Made by a program: the position numbers and the translations under genes. Below are positions 53,601 through 64,000 of a stretch of DNA of 64,000 nucleotides, one piece after another. The notes beneath the pieces are model-generated. The model had not been told where the DNA came from. It made no database searches and saw nothing but the letters and a program-made list of their open reading frames with translations. How positions within the stretch are numbered: position 1 is the stretch's first letter; each line of letters opens with the position of its first letter. The stretch is from Cercis canadensis (Eukaryota > Streptophyta > Magnoliopsida > Fabales > Fabaceae): contig QAOA01003736.1 of the NCBI GenBank assembly GCA_003255065.1, positions 212,077 to 276,076 of the forward strand, written 5' to 3'.

Positions 53601-54182
53601 AAAGAACTTAGGAGACCTCCAATTAAATTGAAACTTGACAGTATCATGCCAAATAATATCAGCACTGATTGGGTAAAATGCACTTTTTTCGCATTCTTTG
53701 GTTACTCATTTGTAATCAGCTGTAGTTCTGACTCTGATTGTCTTCTTTCAGCCAGTTTCAATGTTTTTCCATCATTGGAAATGTTTTTTTCCATCTAGTC
53801 TTTATTAATACATATCAATGCCAGCTCAAAAATACTTCAAATATCCGCAGAGACGCTAAAAATCATAAATTTTTCACATGCCAACTGCCAAGACAGGAAA
53901 CACTTGAAAGAGGAAGAAAACTTGAAGCAAATCCATGAATGGAATCCGGAAATAAATAACAAAGAGAGCAGAACAAGGCAAATATAAACCAAACCCAGAT
54001 CGAAAACAAAATAGCTATATTAGCACAGAGAGAAACGCCCAAACAAAACAACGAACAAGAAAAACAGATTAGGAATTCGGAAAAAAAAAAAAAACCTTAG
54101 CCGCCTCAGCCTCCATGGAATCAATGTTGGCGAGCCTTCTCCTCTTCGAAGTCAGTGGAAAAGAAGAACCATCTACAATCAT
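50635..54182 (-). CDS. PUX1: Plant UBX-domain protein, PUX1-like CDC48 adaptor
   Basis: Adaptor that binds the AAA ATPase CDC48/p97; Arabidopsis PUX1 promotes disassembly of the CDC48 hexamer. Seven exons: 54182-54096, 52937-52841, 52707-52639, 52295-52213, 52024-51895, 51796-51692 and 50852-50635, joining in frame to 262 residues (PUX1 is about 250). The start gives MIVDGSSFPLTSKRRRLANI, with a basic KRRR patch like that of PUX1. Next come LRERFGREIHVFET and the conserved ESDDFYEFSAEDYYRLMATK. The UBX domain covers about residues 113-190 (AVIRVRFPDNHTLEAKFHPS ... PELPFYLYTTPPKKQIKD ... GFCPGAIVYFS). The C-terminus ends KPKWLKM, as the PUX1 family ends KPKWFKM. Intron 1 is 1.16 kb. A possible 3' UTR intron may lie between about 50520 and 50617. 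Confidence 0.95.
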
Positions 54183-55130
54183 CAGAGAATAAGGTGAAGT
54201 GGGGAGGCAAGTGAAAGACCAAAGTTATAGGTTATGCCTTCGATTTGCATCTTATTTGGTGTGCCCCGCCTTTATGTTCTGAGTATTCCTCCATTCCTTA
54301 ATTCCTTTCCTTTCTTTGTACGAGGCGGTCATGCGGGATACCCGCACGTGTAGAGTTCCCACTTCCCACGCAGTACGCCACGCCCGCAATCCTTTCTCTA
54401 TCCGGTTTTTTAACTTTACCCCCGACGAGATAGTAAAAAGGTCAAAGTGAAAGAGGAAGAATCAAGAAACGGAGGATATTCAGAATATAGAAGAAGACAA
54501 AAAAGGCAGGAATTAGAAGGGTTACAATTTTCCTTTGGGCCGAAAGACACTGGTGTCTGCCGAGCCTGGGCTGGTTAATCCTTCTTTCTCTCCCTCTCTT
54601 CTATGACTTCCAAAATCCCATAGTTCAATTGCTAATTAAACACGAGGTAAAACAAAACGGCCCAATTACAAATTTCACCAGTGGTCCATCTCCCCTATAA
54701 TAAAGGCAATCTTTGTCAAATTATTATTTTTTCATGCTGATAAGTTGGATCCCTTGGCGGTTGGCACATACATTCATGAATACACTTCAAAGTTGTGTTA
54801 TGAAATATTTATAAATAAGAATTTGAGATATTTATGGACATTATACATACTTTTCTCTATTGTTACTGATTACTGATAAGGAATCTGATTTAAAGCATCG
54901 TGAAAATAAATATACATGGGAATTCCATAACCGGATCCCTGGAGAATAAACCAGCTACCCACATTAAAAATCAAGAGTCAGTGTCTATGCGCAACAGTTC
55001 CAAACTAACATAAGCTCATCTAAGAATCGCATCCTGCAGCATCAGCCATTTCCCTCTATGACTATCTGAAACAGTTCAACAGCTGCCACAAGAATTTATC
55101 TCATCAACATCTACAAGCCTGTTGCATGGT
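54183..55130. other. PUX1-like promoter and PRP31 3' region
   Basis: This 950-base gap separates two minus-strand genes. The part next to 54183 holds the PUX1-like leader and promoter, with relatively GC-rich sequence at 54250-54430. The part next to 55130 should be the PRP31 3' UTR. No other gene is visible. Confidence 0.5.
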
Positions 55131-58100
55131 TCAAGTCCTCTTGATCTTTGAAAATGTTCCTGTTTCAGAGAAGTAAGTACTCTGAGTTCCGCTACCGAGC
55201 TGGTGTGCATGAGCCTGAGGATTTGTCAGCTCAATCCCCTGCATGCCAGGAAAACCAGTCATCATTTAGCTTGACTTGAATACAAAACAGAGGGAAGACG
55301 AATTATTTAATTTTACCATAGAAAAGAAAAACAATTAAACTTTAATTCTTTTGCTAAAAGCTCAGAAGTTAGAAACCAAATATTCTATGTTTATGCAAAA
55401 TATCATTATAGGAGACCCGATATACATAGACGGGTATAATTTGAAGGGAATAGCAATATGTTTGGAATGATATTTTGCAGTATCAGTTAAATTTCACTCT
55501 TCACCTTCCAGTTAAAAACTCTCCAACAGATTTTATGTTTGGCATTAAAAAATTTGTCTAAAAACAGTTAGGGAGCTAAAGAACAAGACACTGCGCTACA
55601 GCTATAGTAAGAAGTGATGCTAACCTGCACTGGTGTGAATGCTAAACTTGAGGTCAACCCAGATGTAGCACCACTGCTACCATATTGCTTTTCCTTGAAC
55701 CTGAACAATCAAAAATACTCCATCAGTGTTGTCACTGTGGCCAGACTAGTAACAGCATAACTGAAACAGGAAAGACAGTCCAACCCTTACTAGAATAAGG
55801 AAAAAATCAAATAACTAGCACATAATAAGATATGCAGAACAAAAAGCACCAAAACTGACTTACTTCTTGGCAACTTTTGCAGCAAGTTTGCTCTGACCAA
55901 TTGACACACGAAGCTTGCCACTCCCAGCCTGACCAAGCATTCCATAACCCTCACCCAAACCATCCCCTATAACAAAAAAGCATATAACAATAAGAAGGGA
56001 AGGCAAGAGAGAGACACAGGGACATTCTCAGCAAAGTTACCAAATGACATTAGATTTCTAAAGAATTTCCTAAAACCACAGATATCTACTGACACATGTT
56101 TGACAGAATGAAGAATCGATACAAAGACCGTTCTTAATATATGCATCTCCTCATAATAAAGCACATATCATACCATGAATCAAACAGTAAAGCATTGCAG
56201 ATCATATTTAATCAGATCAATACAACTACAATACAGTACAATTCTTTAAAGTATGGAAAAGTTACCTAAAGAACTCTCCTCAGGCACACCAAATTGCATC
56301 CTATTGGCTAACTTCCTCATGTCTGTCACTGCATACCTGACGCAAGAATTGTTGGTGTAAGTATGAAATTTTAACCAAGGCAGAAACAAAATCTGTTTCT
56401 CAAGCCCCAGAGAAAACAAAAGAACATGTAAAATAAGTCAAAATCTGCACAAACCTTTCCTTCATCTTCCTCAGCCGACGACCGCCTCTCTTCTTTTTAG
56501 GCTCAGAATCAGGAACCGGAAGTGGTTTAGGTTGCTTTGCTGGAGGAGGTTCTTGCCACTTCTCAATTTTTTTATGGATCTCTTCCCTTAAGGCTCTTCC
56601 AGTTTTCCCAGATGGATCTCCCCTGGTTGAATCTACTCTTGCTGCAAGTGTAGACTTTGCAGCCAAGAGCCTGCAAGCACGCATCCTCAGAGCAGGAGGA
56701 GTAGTCTGAAAAACTTCTGTCTGTTCAATGTAACCTACACGAAATTGCGATGTTGCAGTGGAAAACCCAGCAAGATTCTTTTTCTTGGCACCAAGAAGCT
56801 GAACATTACAAGCAGGCATCTTTGCCAGAGCAACCAGACCACCAGCTGTCCCCATGAGTTTAGCAGCAACAGCACTGCCAACAATAGCAGAAAGATTGGG
56901 AGCAATGTACCCCATTCTACTCTCGACAAAATCAAGAACCTTTTTCTTTGCTCCATCAAGTGCAAGAGCTCGATCACATGCATCTATTGTCTTGCTGAGG
57001 ACTTCTTCTGGAAGAGGCTTGCCACTTGTAGTTGATGCTGTAACTGAGACAACCATGATAATAGCTGAGGGTAGAAGGCCTTCTAGATCAACGAGAGTAA
57101 GATCCATTTCATTTCCTATCTTCTTAACCACGCGTGCATAATCAATTGGATGATGCACAAGTGATTCAAGTTCAGGAAATTTCAAGCGATATTTGTCACG
57201 AATAAAATTGTGGATAATAATAATTTCATTTTCAATGTCAACTGACAGTGCATTACATTCCACAATCAATTGGTATTCAGGATCATCTTCTAAGTCCCCT
57301 CCTTGATTTGAAACATCTGAACCCTTTTCAAGTGCTTCTTCCACTTTCTGCCACAATAAAAGAACATGACTGTTGCACCCATATCATTATGCATTTGAGT
57401 AAATTAGGAGGAAAGAATGAATCCACAAGATATGTTAAGTAGCAAGCATAAGAGGAGGGAGGGAAAGGGGGGGGNTTCTGCCACAATAAAAGAACATGAC
57501 TGTCGCATCCATATCATTATGCATTTGAGTAAATTAGGAGGAAAGAATGAATCCACAAGATATGTTAAGTAGCAAGCATAAGAGGAGGGAGAGGAGGAGG
57601 AGGAGGAGAGAGGGGGGGGGGGGGGGGNGTTCTAATAGCTTCTGTATACAACAAGACATGAATTTATACGTTTTTTTTTTTTCAACAAAGATAGGCAGAC
57701 AACAATATAACATCAGAAAAAATAGAATGTAAAGGGGTGTAATGCTAAAACAGTTGCAACTAACATAGAGATTTGCAAGGACTGTAAAAAAAATTCATAA
57801 AAAAGGCAAGAGTGAACAATTAAGGGATAAGAAACTCATGAATAACCTGCATAATGTCAATGTATCTCTGGGTTTTCTGCAATTTTGAAACACTATCCAA
57901 GTCATCATAGTTCAGATTTTCAACGTCCGCCATATCTCCATCAATATCTTCCTCCATATCCACAGCATCAACGTCATTATCCTCCTGAAAAAAATTCATA
58001 AGGACAATTACTGATTCCTCTTTTTTAAAAAAACAAAAAAATAAGTTTGGGGAAAAAACTAAAAAGAAAGAGAGAACATTTACTCACAGGAATGTTGGCT

Positions 58101-58159
58101 TCATTGTCAGATAGTTCATCAAGGTCTGCAAGGAAAGAATCCGCAAGCGTTGCCTGCAT
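55131..58159 (-). CDS. PRP31: U4/U6 small nuclear ribonucleoprotein PRP31
   Basis: Spliceosomal protein that binds the U4 snRNA/15.5K complex and helps form the U4/U6.U5 tri-snRNP. Seven coding exons: 58159-58088, 57984-57847, 57347-56455, 56336-56266, 55966-55864, 55700-55625 and 55238-55131, joining in frame to 486 residues, matching plant PRP31. Order: acidic N-terminus (LADLDELSDNEA, then D/E-rich), NOSIC region (SVDIENEIIIIHNFIRDKY), Nop domain (LVHHPIDYARVVKKIGNE, APNLSAIVGSAVAAKLMGTA), basic nuclear-localisation-like KKKRGGRRLRKMKER near 354-368, and the C-terminal GTQSTYFSETGTFSKIKRT. The first exon reads ATGCAGGCAACGCTTGCG. Other plants begin MATLADSF, so the GCAG may instead be a splice acceptor with the ATG in an upstream exon; the first two residues are therefore uncertain. 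A non-coding exon likely lies at 59320-59400. Confidence 0.95.
57346..57604. repeat. 129-base direct duplication around single N in a PRP31 intron
   Basis: Bases 57346-57474 and 57476-57604 are direct copies with a few differences (TGTTGCACCC against TGTCGCATCC, and different GA/G tract lengths), split by an N at 57475. The copy boundary includes the 3' splice site of the largest PRP31 exon, so the acceptor CAG is also duplicated. Only the one at 57348-57350 is followed by the coding sequence. Confidence 0.9.
57585..57628. repeat. GGA and poly-G tract with N
   Basis: A GGAGGA run leads into about sixteen consecutive G residues and an N at 57628. On the coding strand this is a C-rich tract in a PRP31 intron, a likely sequencing and assembly trouble spot. 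Confidence 0.8.
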
Positions 58160-60359
58160 CAACCGTTAAAGAGATGATGAGTTTTGCAATCTTCGCAGAC
58201 TATGTAAGCACACGTGAAACAGAAAACCAGACCAAAGTATATCATAGACAAGAATGTAATTGAATCTATTGCAAATAACAAAATAACTACATGCATTGCC
58301 TTCATGCCTTAAACCATTTTAGGACATTTTCAATGGCCAGAATAATATAAATTTATCTGAAAAAATAAATGAAAAATTTCATCCCAAAACATCATGCCAT
58401 CTTTGTCTTGGAAATTAAGGGCCTCTTCAACCAAACACCTATGTCTTGTCTAAGTTTTATGTAAACAGTCCACCCCTTCAACAATGCTGTGACTTTTCCA
58501 TGTTACTTTAAAATTTAAATATTTCTTCTGGAGGGGGCAAATATGATCTGTAGGCTCCAGCTTAGAGACAAGTCTCCATATCAAACTATGGGCTCCAGAG
58601 TTTGGCTACTCAGCCAAATAAAGCTAACTCTAGGATATCCTACGTTTAAGTATCAGGCATGAATTTTCTAATATGTTTATAATATGAAGATCCTACGCTG
58701 AAATCACAACTTTATCTTGCTCTTGCACGATTGAATTACCCAGTGCAAGTTTCATTATGTACTGCTATATACACAAATCAAGGGAGAATTAGGAAGAGAG
58801 ATAGAGAAACAGAATGTTGATAGACAGCATCAAGCCACAAAATAGTCAAACTCATTTTCGCTACATACCAACTATGAAAGTAACTTAATACACGAATTGC
58901 AAAGTATTAGAATTCATAGATTCAATATTTAACTGTAGCTCGATCTTTGCCCGAAGGCTTCACCAATTGGGCAACAGGAAAGACATTAGAAAGAGAGAAA
59001 AGCTGTTCCTATAATGCGATAATAGCCAACAGAAAAAATATTAAAAAAAAGAAAAAAACTGACCATTTATTCAACTTTAAGCAAGGGAACCGATACAGAA
59101 TCTTCCTGGGATTTTTACTGCACAGAAGATACATGAAACCATAAGTAGAGGGTCACCATTAAAAGTAAAAGCAAACAGAAGCATATGAAAACCTCAAATT
59201 ACAGTGAAACTCAGAGCCGAAGCTTTATTTTCGCGCAGACAATAAATTATGGTCCAACATAAAATAATATGCATATAAATACAGAGAAACAGATGACGAG
59301 AAAATGAAAAGTACCCTTAGGTTGTTACAGAGTAAGTATGAAGTAGAAGAGAGCGCTCAGAGACTGATTCCGAGATTGGGAGCCACCGAACTGTAAACAA
59401 AATATGGAGCGGATACAGATTTCGACGAACACCGCCAGATGACAAAGGGTTACATTACAATTAGTAGTGGCAAAATGGGCCGGCGACAGTCAGCGCATTA
59501 GAAATTTAGCCCGATGTTAGGGCTGGGTTAGGCTGAAAAATATACGCATAAAAAAATAAAACTAATTTTGGGCCAGGCCAGGTGGATGGACCGATTTTTT
59601 TTGTTAGCTTTTTGTGAATACTTATATGTAAAAAAAAATTTATTTGCTTTTAGTTTATTGTAAATGAATTATATTCTTTAATTTAGTTGAGTCACTAAAA
59701 AATAAAAAAAATAAAAATTAGTACTTTTACCATTTTGTATTATATAAATTGAGGCATAGTATTTATTAAATAATTATATTATTAATAGGCTTATATTTAT
59801 ATTGTGTTATGAATAATTTAAGGATTACATTTATACATATATATTTTTATTTTAACAAAAATAAAATTTTACATTATAGTCTAGTTAGCCCGCTATAAAG
59901 TTGGGCTGAACCAATCAAATACTAGCCCGAATATTCTCTATGGCCTGATCAAACCAGGCCAGCCCGATTGTCACATCTAATTACAGTTTTCTCTCTTCTT
60001 CTTTTTTGTGCTGTGAGAGTTTTCTCTCTTCTTCTTCTTTTTTTTTTTTGGTTTTCTGAGCGATGGGAAATTAGGCCCATCTGTATCATTGGATCGACAA
60101 TAGAGGGTTGCCCATTCGGCCCCTTTTTTTTTTTTCTTTTNATACGACCTTTTTTCTGTTTTAATATTATCGAATAATCACACAGATTTAAATATCGAAA
60201 TAATTAAGAAGAAATATAAGTTATGAAGAATCTAGATAATCTAACTTTTCTTTTTAATATTGCCCTTTCTTCTATTTATATATTTTCTTCTTTTATGGTA
60301 ACCAAAAATATGTATATATTTGCCACCTTAAAAAGTCGCGTAGATCACCCTTTAAATAC

Positions 60360-60453
60360 AATGAAGACAGATGACAACATTTTTTATAAAAAATTATAAG
60401 ATGTAANATGAAGACGGATGACAACATTTTTTATAAAAAATTATAAGATGTAA
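60360..60453. repeat. 46-base direct duplication around single N (assembly join)
   Basis: The segment before the N at 60407 (60361-60406) and the one after it (60408-60453) are the same sequence apart from one base (AAGACAGATG against AAGACGGATG). It is the same type of join as at 1626, 9642, 42373 and 57475. Confidence 0.85.
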
Positions 60454-62584
60454 TAATTGTTCGTTTATTAAAATGAATAATCATATACAAACCATGAAAA
60501 ATATAAAAATGTTGTCTCCTTCTCTCTTCTTTCTGCGACAGACTTACTAATCCTTCTTCGAAGCTATTAGTATCTGCTAGGTAATGTATTACTTGCCATC
60601 CAAGCTAAGAAAGACCAACTTACATAGTCACTAGCATCGCACCACAAGCATCATACTTGATTGGAGTTGCACTTTGTTTATTGTTATTCTTTTCTTTTAA
60701 ATCACGTGTTGTTTATGAAAATTACTTACTATGATTTATATCCTATCTTTATCCCCATGACAATTTACTCTTTTAATTATTAATGTGACCCTAATTACAA
60801 GTGTGATGATAACTTAAAATTCATTATGACGTAGCTAGGAAAAATAAAATAGAAACTTAATGATAACTAACAACTACTTTGCATAAAACAAAAGTATCTA
60901 TCAGCAATGATGAACGGTAAATTTGCCTATCGATGTTGTTATTTTTTCGGTGACGTTGAACGTTGATGTTAACTAAGCGTGAAGGATAAAAACTACGGGT
61001 TGAGGCGACTATGCATTCAATAATTTGATTCTTTTTAATTAAATTAATTATTCTTTTTGGCCATACCGTTTGAGTTAAGTGTATAAGTGAAAAAAGAAAG
61101 ATGGAAGTCCAAAAAAGTAATAATGCAATCTCCATATTATTATGTAAAAACAAAATAGTAATAATAAAACATTGTGTAAGTGCATAAGGTAAGCAACAAG
61201 TCCAAGTTTTCTCTTCACTTTTTATGGAACTAACGTAAAATATCCTTCTAAAATACTATATGATATGTAGACAATAAATGAGAAAAATTATTTTCTATTT
61301 TTACATTTCATCATTTCCCTTATTTCATCCCAATAATTTGTTCCCAAACAAAAAAGTTAAGCAGTGCATGTTAATAAGCTGTGAGATCACCAAAGTGGTA
61401 TTTAGCAAAAAGTAAATAAGTAAATATATATAATTTATCAACAAAGTGGTGGAATTTCACTTGTAATGCTTAAGATAAGAATTTATTCAATTTATTTTTA
61501 ATTGATTGTTCTTGTTCATATAAAGTCGTGCAATATATGAAATCAATAATCTATGATTAATTTAGATGAAAGTATTCAAATTTAGGAATAATGTTACTCC
61601 CATAAAAAAATGTCTTACTAAAGCTTACATCTATAGACTCTAATTGAGATTAGGTTATCATGCATAAAAAATATATATATTAAATGAGTTTAGTTAAAAA
61701 TGTAAGTTGTATATTAAAATGAGACTAGCAATTATGAGAAATGGTGAAAATGTCATAATATATATATAACATTACTACGAATTTAACTATTTTTTGTCTC
61801 CGTTCCTTAAAAGAAAAGTTGTCTATTGTCTCCATTTACTTGATTTTACTATAATTTACAAATAACTATTTTTCTATGCGAAATCACATTAACTATTGAT
61901 TATATTGTTATCAATATAAACTTTACAAATTATTTATCAATAATAATGTTCTGAATGGAGTGCTACATTAAAATTCACTACACATGTACGAAAAAATAGA
62001 ATATATAATTTAATCCATTAAAAAAAATAAAATATTAAATGTATACAAATACACAAACATAACCTTTTGTTTATATTTAGTTTAAAATATTCTCATGGTG
62101 TCAAAATAAAACTGTAAATATAAATTACGATACTAAAATCAATTATGTCACACACAATTTAAAATTTAGATGAAATTTTTTAAGCCACACTTCAAGATTC
62201 CTATCAACTCTTCGTGGTTCAAAAAATATAAGCTTGATTTTTCAAATTATACCCGAGACAATAATTGGCATAACCGACATGATGCCATGCTCATTAGAGG
62301 AAAAAAAAAACAAGACATGACGCCATGTTATGTTGTGCTTGACCAAATGGTCGTGCATTCCTAATCTTAAGCCCTGAAACCCAAAACGACGACGCATACG
62401 ACGGCCGGCAGCGATGACGAGTGACAGCATCCCGTTTTAACAAATCGTGCCTGCGGCATTTCAAATTCTCGTGGCCTAACGTGACTGCTTTGTCTTCCCC
62501 TCGCGGGCCCTACCCGCCTCATCATTCATCAACGTCACAAACTAATATAAATTGCATCAGAATCTCCCAGCTTTTTGAAATTAA

Positions 62585-64000
<1,416 letters not shown>

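Overview
This is nuclear DNA from a flowering plant, most likely a eudicot; I cannot name the species from sequence alone. The evidence is long AT-rich intergenic stretches, many short exons joined by GT..AG introns, and proteins of plant type: a cytosolic GAPDH, a cytosolic G6PDH, a plant NBP35 without a C-terminal CPxC motif, a PUX-type UBX protein and an augmin AUG6 subunit. Several one-base N gaps are flanked by near-identical direct copies differing at a few bases. That is what unmerged contig ends look like in an assembly of a heterozygous diploid.

Layout: 1-3190 intergenic with assembly duplications; 3373-7415 (+) LHT1-type amino-acid transporter, 8 exons; 7416-10475 intergenic; 10476-12952 (-) ankyrin-repeat protein, 2 coding exons; 12953-16953 intergenic and ankyrin 5' UTR; 16954-17349 (-) mitochondrial ribosomal protein mL54; 18430-18747 a compact divergent promoter; 18748-19587 (+) type-I prohibitin, intronless CDS; 19588-23238 prohibitin 3' region plus two unexplained exon-like ORFs; 23239-26778 (-) cytosolic GAPDH, 11 exons; 27773-30147 (-) NBP35, 3 exons; 32249-34385 (-) F-box protein with a Cys-rich tail; 37024-43240 (-) cytosolic G6PDH, 15 exons plus one artefactual duplicate exon; 44300-50600 gene-free AT-rich DNA with a MITE-like element and a fold-back element; 50635-54182 (-) PUX1-like UBX protein, 7 exons; 55131-58159 (-) PRP31 splicing factor, 7 coding exons; 59400-62806 intergenic; 62807-end (+) the 5' part of the AUG6 augmin subunit, cut by the window edge.

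The genes are housekeeping genes and do not form one pathway. Two mitochondrial-protein genes (mL54 and prohibitin) share a divergent promoter with site II (TGGGCY) and telo-box motifs. The gene set resembles the Arabidopsis neighbourhoods that I recall as AT5G40740-AT5G40780 (AUG6, G6PD6, PHB3, LHT1), AT3G27280-AT3G27310 (PHB4, G6PD5, PUX1) and AT3G01740-AT3G01750 (mL54, ankyrin). This suggests an ancestral block that Arabidopsis has split over several segments. I see no novel multi-gene system. The items most worth attention are the assembly duplications, one of which would corrupt the G6PDH model, the divergent promoter, the non-coding mobile elements and the two orphan exons.
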